Shown here: in pieces, positions 32,939 to 40,551 of the stretch
Numbering within the stretch: the stretch's first letter is position 1
How the letters are laid out: each line of letters starts with the position of its first letter
From: Sphingomonas faeni
GTDB lineage: Bacteria > Pseudomonadota > Alphaproteobacteria > Sphingomonadales > Sphingomonadaceae
DNA length: 64,000 nucleotides
Assembly: GCF_023195535.1 (NCBI RefSeq)
Contig: NZ_JALPNF010000008.1
Location: 107,809-171,808, forward strand
Reading direction: 5' to 3'
Translations under genes and position numbers: made by a program
The notes under the pieces: generated by a model
What the model was told of the DNA's origin: nothing
What the model saw: only the letters and a program-made list of their open reading frames with translations
Databases searched by the model: none

Positions 32939-35894
32939 GCGCCACCACCTCTTCGCAACGATTGCAGAGATCGCCGTCGACCTTGACCTCGGGGAGGTGA
33001 CGCCAGCAGCGGCCGCATTTGTGGAAGTCGGTGCGGGTCACGGTGACCGCGTCGCCCGGCGTGACCTTGGCGACGATGAAGGCTTCGGCCAGCGCGTCCG
33101 CATCGAGCAGCATCGACGGCACGGTGATCTCGGCCTCCAGGCTGGAGCGCACGGTTTTTTCGCGGCGGAGCGGTTCGATCGCTTCGGTGACGGCCACGCG
33201 CAACTGGCGGATCTCATGCCATTTGCTGCCGACCACGTCGTCGGCGTCAAGCGACGGCAGCGACGGCCATTCGAGATAGTGGACCGAGCTGTCGTCGCTC
33301 GGGAAGCGCGACTGCCAGACTTCCTCGGCGGTGAAGCACAGCACCGGCGCGGCGTAGCGGACGAGCGCGTGGAACAGCACGTCGAGGACGGTGCGGTACG
33401 ACCGGCGCTTGATGTCGTCGGTCGCGTCGCAATAGAGCGAATCCTTGCGGATATCGAAGAAGAACGCGGACAGATCCTCGTTCGCGAAGTCGGTCAGCAG
33501 GCGCGTGTAGCGGTTGAACTCATACGCTTCGGCTGCCTGGCGCAGTTCGGTGTCGATCATGCCGAGACGGTGGAGGACGTAGCGCTCCAGCTCGGGCATG
33601 TCGGACACCGCGACGCGTTCGGAATCGTCGAAGCCTTCGAGCGCGCCGAGCATGTAGCGGAAGGTGTTGCGCAGTTTTCGATACGAGTCGGAGGCGGTGG
33701 TTAGCACCTCCTTGCCGATCTTCACGTCGTCGAAATAGTCGGTCGAGGCGACCCACATGCGGAGGATGTCCGCGCCGCTCTCGCCGATGATCTTGAGCGG
33801 ATCGACGACGTTGCCGAGCGATTTCGACATCTTCCGCCCCTGGCCGTCGAGCGCGAAGCCGTGCGTCAGGACCGCGTCATAGGGTGCGCGACCGCGGGTG
33901 CCGCAGCTTTCGAGCAGCGACGACTGGAACCAGCCGCGATGCTGGTCCGAGCCTTCGAGATACAGGTTCGCGCGGGTGCCTTCGCCGTAGCGCGCCTCGA
34001 CCGTGAAGACGTGCGTGCAGCCGGAGTCGAACCAGACGTCGAGGATGTCCTTCACGACCTCATAGTCCGCAAGGTCGTAGTCGGGGCCGAGCAGCGCCTG
34101 GTGGCCGTCGGCGTACCACGCATCCGCGCCGCTCTCGCGGAAGGCTTCGATGATGCGCGCGTTGACCGCGGCGTCGTTGAGGTATTGGCCGGTGGCGCGG
34201 TTGACGAACAGCGCGATCGGCACGCCCCAGGCGCGTTGGCGGGAGATCACCCAATCGGGGCGGCCCTGGACCATCGACGTGATCCGGTTTTCGGCGCGCG
34301 CGGGGATCCAGGTGGTGGCGGCGATCGCGTCGAGCGCGATCTCGCGGAGCGTGGCGCCGTTGCTGGACCCAGGCCCTTCGACTTCGCTCAGGGCGAACGG
34401 TGTGGGTGCGTCCGCATCCCCAATCCCGTTCGTGCTAAGCGAAGTCGAAGCACCCTGGCCGTCGGTGCTGAGCGAGGTCGAGGCATCCATCGGGATGAAC
34501 CATTGCGGGGTCGCGCGGAAGATCACCTTGGCCTTCGAGCGCCACGAATGCGGATAGCTGTGCTTGAAGTCGTCGCTCGCCGCCAGCAACGCGCCGGTCT
34601 CGCGCAGGTCGGTGCAGATCGGGCCGTCGGCGCCCACGAACTTCTTGTTGATGACGCTGCCCTCACCGCCGCGCCATGCCCAGTCGGCACGGTACATCCC
34701 CGCGCCGTCGATCGCGAAGACCGGGTCGATGCCGTATTGCTTGCAGAGTTCGAAATCGTCCTCGCCGTGGTCCGGCGCCATGTGGACGAGCCCGGTGCCC
34801 GCATCGGTCGTGACGAAGTCGCCGGGCAGGAACGGCCGCGGCTTCGCGAAGAACCCGCCGAGCGCGTGCATCGGGTGACGTGCGGTTGCGCCTTCGAGAG
34901 CGGAGCCCTTCCCGCGCCAAAGGATCGCAGCGCCACCCTCTTCCCCGTCACCCCGGCGGACGCCGGGGCCCACCTCGCCGCGGTCTCCCCCGTTGGTAAG
35001 TGGGTCCCGGCTTCCGCCGGGATGACGGGCGGTACGGGCAAAAAAGCTGTCGATCAGCGCCTCTGCGATCAGGAAGCGGCGATCGCCGTCCGCGACGAGC
35101 ACATACTCGATCTCAGGCCCATAGCTCAGCGCCTGGTTCACCGGGATCGTCCACGGCGTCGTCGTCCAGATCACCGCATGCACGCCGACCAGCTCGGGCG
35201 CATTCGGCGCAGAGTCGATCTCGAACGCGACGTCGATCTGCGTGGAAACGATGTCCTCATACTCGACCTCGGCCTCGGCGAGCGCGGTCTTCTCGACTGG
35301 GGACCACATCACCGGCTTCGCACCACGATACAGCTGGCCGCTCTCCGCGAACTTCAGCAATTCGCCGACGATCGTGGCTTCCGCCTCGTACTTCATCGTC
35401 AGGTACGGATCGGCCCAGTCGCCCATCACGCCGAGCCGCTCGAACTCGCCCTTCTGCACGGCGACCCATTTCTCGGCATAGGCGCGACATTCGGCGCGGA
35501 ACTGCGCGACTGGGACGTCGTCCTTGTTGAGCTTCTTCGCGCGGTATGCTTCCTCGACTTTCCACTCGATCGGCAGGCCGTGGCAATCCCAGCCTGGGAC
35601 GTACGGCGCGTCCTTGCCCATCAGCGACTGCGAGCGGACAATGATGTCTTTCAACACCTTGTTCATCGCGTGGCCCATGTGGATGTCGCCGTTCGCATAG
35701 GGCGGGCCGTCGTGCAGGATGAACCGCTCGCGCCCGAGCCGCTGTTCGCGCAACCGGTCGTAGATCCCGAGCTTCGCCCAGCGCTCGAGGATCGCCGGTT
35801 CCTTGGCGGCGAGGCCCGCCTTCATCGGGAAGTCGGTCTTCGGCAGGAAGACGGTGTCGCGGTAATCGCGGGCGGGCGCAGGAGTATCGGTCAT
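32931..35894 (-). CDS. ileS: Isoleucyl-tRNA synthetase with two repeat-derived insertions
   Basis: Class I synthetase of 987 residues: HMGH (HIGH-type) motif in ANGDIHMGHAMNK, the CP1 editing domain with GTGLVHMAPDHG, KMSKS in GRKMSKSLGN, and a C-terminal zinc finger (CGRCW ... CNRCEE). It is longer than I expect for the family. Two segments do not fit: about residues 289-317, coded by a family A/C-like palindrome (34944-35029), and about 469-508, coded by a family G palindrome with a third arm (34376-34483). Both keep the frame and lie between conserved blocks, in the editing domain and after RATPQWFIPMD. All core motifs remain, so the enzyme is presumably active. It follows ribF. Confidence 0.96.
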   Translation of the reverse strand: MTDTPAPARDYRDTVFLPKTDFPMKAGLAAKEPAILERWAKLGIYDRLREQRLGRERFILHDGPPYANGDIHMGHAMNKVLKDIIVRSQSLMGKDAPYVPGWDCHGLPIEWKVEEAYRAKKLNKDDVPVAQFRAECRAYAEKWVAVQKGEFERLGVMGDWADPYLTMKYEAEATIVGELLKFAESGQLYRGAKPVMWSPVEKTALAEAEVEYEDIVSTQIDVAFEIDSAPNAPELVGVHAVIWTTTPWTIPVNQALSYGPEIEYVLVADGDRRFLIAEALIDSFFARTARHPGGSRDPLTNGGDRGEVGPGVRRGDGEEGGAAILWRGKGSALEGATARHPMHALGGFFAKPRPFLPGDFVTTDAGTGLVHMAPDHGEDDFELCKQYGIDPVFAIDGAGMYRADWAWRGGEGSVINKKFVGADGPICTDLRETGALLAASDDFKHSYPHSWRSKAKVIFRATPQWFIPMDASTSLSTDGQGASTSLSTNGIGDADAPTPFALSEVEGPGSSNGATLREIALDAIAATTWIPARAENRITSMVQGRPDWVISRQRAWGVPIALFVNRATGQYLNDAAVNARIIEAFRESGADAWYADGHQALLGPDYDLADYEVVKDILDVWFDSGCTHVFTVEARYGEGTRANLYLEGSDQHRGWFQSSLLESCGTRGRAPYDAVLTHGFALDGQGRKMSKSLGNVVDPLKIIGESGADILRMWVASTDYFDDVKIGKEVLTTASDSYRKLRNTFRYMLGALEGFDDSERVAVSDMPELERYVLHRLGMIDTELRQAAEAYEFNRYTRLLTDFANEDLSAFFFDIRKDSLYCDATDDIKRRSYRTVLDVLFHALVRYAAPVLCFTAEEVWQSRFPSDDSSVHYLEWPSLPSLDADDVVGSKWHEIRQLRVAVTEAIEPLRREKTVRSSLEAEITVPSMLLDADALAEAFIVAKVTPGDAVTVTRTDFHKCGRCWRHLPEVKVDGDLCNRCEEVVAHA
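34376..34483. repeat. Family G palindromic element inside ileS
   Basis: Left arm 34376-34400 (CTTCGACTTCGCTCAGGGCG...) is complementary to 34426-34450 at 22 of 25 positions. A third arm at 34459-34483 repeats the right arm directly at 20 of 25 positions. In the ileS frame this gives the duplicated peptide ASTSLST. Another family G element is intergenic at 60369-60503. Confidence 0.85.
34944..35029. repeat. Palindromic element inside ileS (family A/C type)
   Basis: Arms 34947-34973 (GTCACCCCGGCGGACGCCGG...) and 35000-35026 are complementary at 24 of 27 positions, flanked by CCC and GGG. The arm is the same kind as the intergenic elements: CACCCCGGCG hairpin followed by CCCA. It is read in frame in ileS. 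Confidence 0.85.
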
Positions 35895-35946
35895 AAGTGG
35901 GCCGGGCTGTAGCCGAGAGGCGCGCGCGTTGCCATCCCTCTCCCAT

Positions 35947-36000
35947 GACGGTCACCCCAGTCTCGACCGTCACCCCAGTCTCTGCCGTCACCCCAGCGAA
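35947..36000. repeat. Tandem repeat, 3 x 18 bp
   Basis: Units GACGGTCACCCCAGTCTC, GACCGTCACCCCAGTCTC and TGCCGTCACCCCAGCGAA, the third forming the start of the family C element's GTCACCCC arm. The unit itself is derived from that arm. Confidence 0.85.
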
Positions 36001-36066
36001 AGCTGGGGTCTCGTGCGGCAGGGGGGCGTTCCCTTACCGGGATACCCCAGCTTTCGCTGGGGCGAC
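35985..36066. repeat. Family C palindromic element
   Basis: CCGTCACCCCAGCGAAAGCT with GGGGTCTC; right arm GATACCCCAGCTTTCGCTGG with GGCGACG. It lies between ribF and ileS, within one presumed operon. Confidence 0.9.
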
Positions 36067-36101
36067 GTATGTGGTTTGGGTGGATCTCGAACGAACGTCG
36101 T

Positions 36102-37025
36102 TCAAGCCAGCAATGCCCGCGCGCGCGCGCAGTCGGCGTCCATCTGGGTGATGAGCGCATTGAGGTTGGCGAACTTCGCCTCGGCGCGGAGATACTCGAT
36201 CAGCGCAACCTCGATCCGCTGGCCGTACAGGTCTTCGCCGAAATCGAAGAAATGCGGCTCGAGCAATTCCTTGGGCGGATCGAAGCTCGGACGGATGCCG
36301 AGGTTGGCCGCGCCCTTCAACATGCGACCGTCCTCGAGCCGCCCGGTCACCGCATAGATCCCGTAGGCGGGGCGCAGATAATTCCCCATGTCGAGATTGG
36401 CGGTCGGATAGCCGATCGTACGGCCGACCTTGTCGCCGTGCTGGACGAAGCCCTGGATCGCGAACGGGCGCGTCAGCAGGCGGGTGGCGGTGGCCATGTC
36501 GCCCGCGCGCAGGGCTTCGCGAATGCGGGTGGAGGAGATGACCTCTCCCTCCAGTTCGATCGCGCCGACCGTTTCCGCGCGAAACCCGTGGGCGGGGCCA
36601 CGCGAGGCCAAAGTGCGGACGGTGCCGGCCTTGCCCTTGCCGAAGGTGAAGTCCTCGCCGGTGACGACACCCGCCACGCGCAGATTGCGTTCGAGCCGCT
36701 CGGTGATGAAGCGTTCGGCGGTCAGCGCGGCGAGATCACCGTCGAAATTGAAGACGACCATCGCATCGGCACCGGCTTTCTTGAAAAGCTGTTGGCGCTG
36801 ATCGAGCGTGGTCAGGCGGAAGGGCGGGGTGTCGGGGCGGAAATGGCGGACCGGATGCGGGTCGAACGTCGCGACGAGCGCGGGGCGCCCCTCGGCATGC
36901 GCCCAGGCGACCGCGCGCGCGACCACGGCTTGGTGGCCAAGGTGAAATCCGTCGAAATTCCCTAGCGCGACGATCCCGTTCGCCAGATACGAAGGGATGG
37001 AAGCGCCACCGTCGAGCCGTTGCAT
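36102..37025 (-). CDS. ribF: Bifunctional riboflavin kinase/FAD synthetase RibF
   Basis: Enzyme of 307 residues making FMN and FAD. The N-terminal FAD synthetase part has the nucleotidyl-transferase motif GNFDGFHLGHQAVV and TFDPHPVRHF, then the ISSTRIREAL motif. The C-terminal flavokinase part has GYPTANLD and the conserved glutamate region. Same strand and order as ileS-lspA, as in many bacteria. Confidence 0.96.
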   Translation of the reverse strand: MQRLDGGASIPSYLANGIVALGNFDGFHLGHQAVVARAVAWAHAEGRPALVATFDPHPVRHFRPDTPPFRLTTLDQRQQLFKKAGADAMVVFNFDGDLAALTAERFITERLERNLRVAGVVTGEDFTFGKGKAGTVRTLASRGPAHGFRAETVGAIELEGEVISSTRIREALRAGDMATATRLLTRPFAIQGFVQHGDKVGRTIGYPTANLDMGNYLRPAYGIYAVTGRLEDGRMLKGAANLGIRPSFDPPKELLEPHFFDFGEDLYGQRIEVALIEYLRAEAKFANLNALITQMDADCARARALLA

Positions 37026-37071
37026 GCGCGGGTCAGTAACCAGCCGTCGCGAAAGGCGATAGTCCTTCTGT

Positions 37072-37136
37072 AAGCTTGTTCTCCCGTGAAGGCGGGAGCC
37101 CAGCCTGGGCTCCCGCCTTCACGGGAGAACAAGCTT
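37072..37136. repeat. Perfect family B palindrome at the end of folA
   Basis: A 32-bp perfect inverted repeat with one central base, starting AAGCTTGTTCTCCCGTGAAG and ending with its complement in AAGCTT. It overlaps the last two bases of the folA stop codon. It is the most perfect copy of family B in the window, and its arm differs at one site (CGTGAAGG in place of CGCGAAGG) on both sides. Confidence 0.95.
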
Positions 37137-37611
37137 AGGCTCGGGTGAGCGTGACGAAGCTGTAAGCCGGACGTTCGCCTTCGGCCGAATGGTCTTCGCG
37201 GGCGATCTCCACCCAGCCGTCGAACGCGGGCACGGTCGCGTCGCCCTCTGGCTTGGCATGGACCTCAGTCAGTTCGATCCGATCCGCATAGGGAAGCATA
37301 TGCACATAAATTTGCGCGCCACCGATCACGGCCACGTCGTCGCCCGCCATTACGAGCGCTTCTTCAACGGAATGCGCGACCTCGGCGCCTTCCGCGGTCC
37401 AGTCGCCGCGCGTGAGAACGATGTGGCGGCGGCCGGGCAGGGGGCTCGGGAAGCTCTCGAACGTCTTCCGCCCCATCACCATCGGCTTGCCCATCGTCAG
37501 CACTTTGAAGCGCTTGAGGTCGGCGGGGATGCGCCACGGGAGGTGCCCGTCGCGGCCGATGACGCCGTTGCTGGCACGGGCGAGGTAGAAGGTGATCATG
37601 GCTGTGGTCAT
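37135..37611 (-). CDS. folA: Dihydrofolate reductase
   Basis: DHFR of 158 residues, regenerating tetrahydrofolate. Motifs: GVIGRDGHLPWRIPADLKRF, MGKPMVMGRKTFESFP, GRRHIVLTR and VIGGAQIYVHMLPYADRIEL. The start may be ATG 37611 or 37599 (MITFYLARA). The stop is formed by TAA at the edge of a perfect palindrome. It lies near thyA, separated by the hemerythrin gene, which fits the folate cycle. Confidence 0.96.
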   Translation of the reverse strand: MTTAMITFYLARASNGVIGRDGHLPWRIPADLKRFKVLTMGKPMVMGRKTFESFPSPLPGRRHIVLTRGDWTAEGAEVAHSVEEALVMAGDDVAVIGGAQIYVHMLPYADRIELTEVHAKPEGDATVPAFDGWVEIAREDHSAEGERPAYSFVTLTRA

Positions 37612-37686
37612 GCCGGAATGGAGGGCAATGGGCTACTCCCCGCTTACGTCGGCACCCCGCCGTTAACTCCACGCCGCCGTTAACTT

Positions 37687-37787
37687 CACCCCGGCGAAGG
37701 CCGGGGCCCAATTGGGGAACGTCGCTGATGAGCGCTGCGCTCTGTTGCTACAACCTTGCCAATTGGGCCCCGGCCTTCGCCGGGGTG
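37687..37787. repeat. Family A palindromic element
   Basis: CACCCCGGCGAAGGCCGGGG with CCCAATTGGGG; spacer; CCAATTGGGCCCCGGCC and TTCGCCGGGGTG. It lies between folA and the hemerythrin gene. Confidence 0.9.
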
Positions 37788-37807
37788 GTAGTAAGTGGGT
37801 GGCCGGT

Positions 37808-38326
37808 TCAACCCGGCGCGTGTTCCTTCACATACGCCTCAGGGTCCTTCTCAACGACCTTAACCCCGTTCAGATGGTTCGCCTCGAACGCCGCGAACCG
37901 GACGCCAAGCTCATGCCGCTCTTCCAGCGTCGCATGCTTGCGGAAATCGGTCAGCCCCTGGCGCTCTTCCTCCGCCAGGTGATCGCTGTTCGCCTTGTTG
38001 CATTCGCCAACCGCCTCGAACCACGCGTCCGAGCCGACCGGGTGCTTGTCGACCGCTTCGCCCGTCTCGCGGATGTCGTTGTGATCCTCGATCGCGTCCT
38101 CGGTCTCTTCCGCGGCCGAGTCGGCATCGTTGCCGCCGGTGCCGATCTTCATCAGCCGTGGGTAGAAGAAGCGCTCCTCCGCCTCGGCATGCGCGTCGAG
38201 CAGGTTCTTGAGGCGCGTCCACAGCGCCGACAGCGCCTCGGTATCCTTCGCGTCGATCGAATCGATCTGCGCGAACAGTGCGCGCTGCTGCGCATGTTCG
38301 TCGAGAATGAGTTGGGTGATGTCCAT
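37808..38326 (-). CDS. Hemerythrin-domain protein
   Basis: Protein of 172 residues with the four-helix hemerythrin pattern: HAQQRALF (first His), HAEAEERFFYPRL (H-x3-E), EDHNDIRE (His with Glu), and a final HLAEEERQGLTDFRKH. It may bind a di-iron centre and sense or store O2 or NO, or act in iron handling. GGAAGGCCCATC precedes the ATG at 38326. Located between thyA and folA on the same strand. Confidence 0.88.
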   Translation of the reverse strand: MDITQLILDEHAQQRALFAQIDSIDAKDTEALSALWTRLKNLLDAHAEAEERFFYPRLMKIGTGGNDADSAAEETEDAIEDHNDIRETGEAVDKHPVGSDAWFEAVGECNKANSDHLAEEERQGLTDFRKHATLEERHELGVRFAAFEANHLNGVKVVEKDPEAYVKEHAPG

Positions 38327-38401
38327 GATGGGCCTTCCGAATAGGTTCGGACGGTCAACCATGCGCGCCACGCCCGGTTCCTATTGCGATTCGCTCTCTG
38401 T

Positions 38402-39196
38402 TCAGACCGCGACGGGCGCCTTGATGTGCGCCTGCGCAACGTAATCGTGGAGCACGAAATCCTCATATTCGTAGGCGTCGATCGAGTCCGGCTGCCGCAC
38501 GATTTCGAGGCGCGGCAACGGCCCCGGCGAGCGGGTCAGTTGCAGGCGTGCCTGCTCCAGATGGTTCGAATAGAGGTGGCAATCGCCGCCGGTCCAGATG
38601 AACTCGCCGACCTCCAGCCCGCATTGCTGCGCGAGAATATGCGTGAGCAGCGCATAGCTGGCGATGTTGAACGGCACGCCGAGGAAGATGTCGCCCGAGC
38701 GCTGGTAGAGTTGTAGCGACAGCTTGCCGTTCGCGACATGCGTCTGGAACAGGCAGTGGCACGGCGCGAGCGCCATCGCGTGCAGGTCGCCCGGATTCCA
38801 CGCGCTGACGATCTGGCGGCGCGAGGCGGGGTTGGTCTTGATCTGCGCAATCAGCTCGGCGATCTGGTCGATATGGCGGCCATCAGCGGCAACCCAGTCG
38901 CGCCATTGCTTGCCATAGACCGGGCCGAGATCGCCGTTCTCGTCCGCCCATTCGTCCCAGATCGCCACCTTGCGGTCCTGTAGCCACCGCACGTTGGTGT
39001 CGCCGCGGAGGAACCACAGCAATTCGACGATGATCGAGCGGAGGTGGAGCTTCTTGGTGGTGAGCACGGGGAAGCCCTGTGCGAGGTCGAACCGCATCTG
39101 GGCGCCGAACACGCTGAGCGTGCCGGTGCCGGTGCGGTCCATCGTCTCGACGCCGGTCGAGAGCACGCGGTCCATGAGGTCTAGATATTGGCGCAT
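38402..39196 (-). CDS. thyA: Thymidylate synthase ThyA
   Basis: Protein of 264 residues, the typical length, with catalytic Cys146 in LAPCHCLFQ, and motifs [34 protein letters not shown], and [19 protein letters not shown]. Makes dTMP from dUMP using methylenetetrahydrofolate; folA downstream on the same strand regenerates the cofactor. Confidence 0.97.
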   Translation of the reverse strand: MRQYLDLMDRVLSTGVETMDRTGTGTLSVFGAQMRFDLAQGFPVLTTKKLHLRSIIVELLWFLRGDTNVRWLQDRKVAIWDEWADENGDLGPVYGKQWRDWVAADGRHIDQIAELIAQIKTNPASRRQIVSAWNPGDLHAMALAPCHCLFQTHVANGKLSLQLYQRSGDIFLGVPFNIASYALLTHILAQQCGLEVGEFIWTGGDCHLYSNHLEQARLQLTRSPGPLPRLEIVRQPDSIDAYEYEDFVLHDYVAQAHIKAPVAV

Positions 39197-39281
39197 CGGG
39201 TTGGCGTAGCGGTGCGGGGGCGGCGGCTCAAGCGGATGCAGTTGCGCGTGCGGTGGCGGGAGTCGCGGGGCAGGCGGGTCT

Positions 39282-39674
39282 GTGCTGCCGTTGCCCGTGC
39301 CTTCTCCTCGTATCGCGGACCTCGCCGCGGCTCGCGCGCTGTTCGCCGGGTTGGGTCATGCCACGGTCGAGACGGTGGCGGTCGCGTATCTTGATCCGAA
39401 TCGGAGGCTTCTCGGGATGCGGCATGTCGTCGGGGGGCGGGATCGGGTGGCGATCTCGATTCGGACGGTCGCGGTGGATGCGTTGGGGTTCGGCGCGGTC
39501 GGGGTCGTACTGGCGCATAATCATCCAAGCGGGGACGCAACGCCGAGTGCGCGTGATGTGGCGTTCACGCGCGCGCTCGCGGCGGGGTTGCGGACACTGG
39601 AGATCGTGTTGCTCGACCATCTGGTGATCGTGGGAGACCAGGTGACGAGTCTGAGGGCGCTGGGAGTGATTTGA
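39282..39674 (+). CDS. JAB/MPN-domain protein (RadC-like C-terminal domain only)
   Basis: Protein of 130 residues consisting of just the JAB1/MPN domain of Rad[17 protein letters not shown] (glutamate ligand), then [20 protein letters not shown] (H-x-H-x7-S-x2-D metal motif). The helix-hairpin-helix part of RadC is absent. The start is probably GTG 39282, 85 bases from the divergent thyA start. Role unknown; a zinc peptidase or nucleic-acid related function is possible. Confidence 0.85.
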   Translation: MLPLPVPSPRIADLAAARALFAGLGHATVETVAVAYLDPNRRLLGMRHVVGGRDRVAISIRTVAVDALGFGAVGVVLAHNHPSGDATPSARDVAFTRALAAGLRTLEIVLLDHLVIVGDQVTSLRALGVI

Positions 39675-39687
39675 CGCTTCAACATCA

Positions 39688-39806
39688 ATCCTCCCCTGCA
39701 AGGGGAGGTGGCTGGCACTTGCCAGACGGAGGGGTGAGACCCTCTCGATAGCGCTATACCCCTCCGTCAGCCCGATGGGCTGCCACCTCCCCTTGCAGGG
39801 GAGGAT
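39688..39806. repeat. Family E palindromic element
   Basis: ATCCTCCCCTGCAAGGGGAG and GTGGC; right arm GCCACCTCCCCTTGCAGGGG then AGGAT, with the inner pair CGGAGGGGTGAG / CCCCTCCGTCAG. It separates the convergent JAB and methyltransferase genes. Confidence 0.9.
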
Positions 39807-39813
39807 TTCGCGC

Positions 39814-40551
39814 TCACTTCAACCGACACGCCCGGATCGCTTCAGGCTTCGGCCGCGGCCCGGTCGCACGGAACGTCGCCAGATAGCCGCCCGCCGAGGG
39901 CATCTCGTCCATATCCACCTGCGTGTACCCCACCGCCGCGAACTCGCACTTCAACAGTGCCGGCGGCGTGCCGTGGTCCTGCGTCCGGCGGTTCGCATCG
40001 ACCACCACCACCAGCCCGTCGGGCTTCAGCGATGGCCGCAACCGCCACAGGAACTCGTACGGCTGCTCGATCTCGTGATACATGTGCACCATCAGCACCC
40101 GGTCGAAGCTCGCCTCGGGCAACTTGGGATCGTTCGCTTCGCCCAGCTTCACGCTGACGTTCGCCAGATCTTCGCGCGCGACGCGTTCCGCCAGCGTGTC
40201 GCGCACGCTCGCGACGATGTCCTCGGCGAGCACGCGGCCTTCCTTGCCGACCCGCGCCGCCATGCGGATCGTGTAGTATCCCTCGCCCGCGCCGATGTCC
40301 GCGACCGTCATGCCCTTGCTGATCGCGGCCTTGTTCATGACCTCACCCGCCTCGTTGAGACGGTCGCGCGCTTCTTCGTTAGACCAGCGCGACGACACGA
40401 TCGACGCGACCGGACGGTCGGCGGCAGGGAACACCGGCTCCTTCGGCTCGCGCTTGATCAGCGGCTTGCTGCCATCGCACGCGCCCAATGCGAATAATGG
40501 GAGCAGGAATACCGGTGACAGCATCAGGGCAAGGGCACCCTTGAGCTTCAA
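39814..40551 (-). CDS. Lipid-anchored class I SAM methyltransferase
   Basis: Protein of 245 residues starting with a lipoprotein signal (LLPLFALGACDG, cysteine 25), followed by a methyltransferase fold with motif I VADIGAGEGYYTIRMA and motif DRVLMVHMYHEIEQPYEF. Periplasmic or membrane-attached methyltransferases of this type are frequent in alphaproteobacteria; substrate unknown. Its start overlaps the end of prfB by four bases. Confidence 0.85.
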   Translation of the reverse strand: MKLKGALALMLSPVFLLPLFALGACDGSKPLIKREPKEPVFPAADRPVASIVSSRWSNEEARDRLNEAGEVMNKAAISKGMTVADIGAGEGYYTIRMAARVGKEGRVLAEDIVASVRDTLAERVAREDLANVSVKLGEANDPKLPEASFDRVLMVHMYHEIEQPYEFLWRLRPSLKPDGLVVVVDANRRTQDHGTPPALLKCEFAAVGYTQVDMDEMPSAGGYLATFRATGPRPKPEAIRACRLK

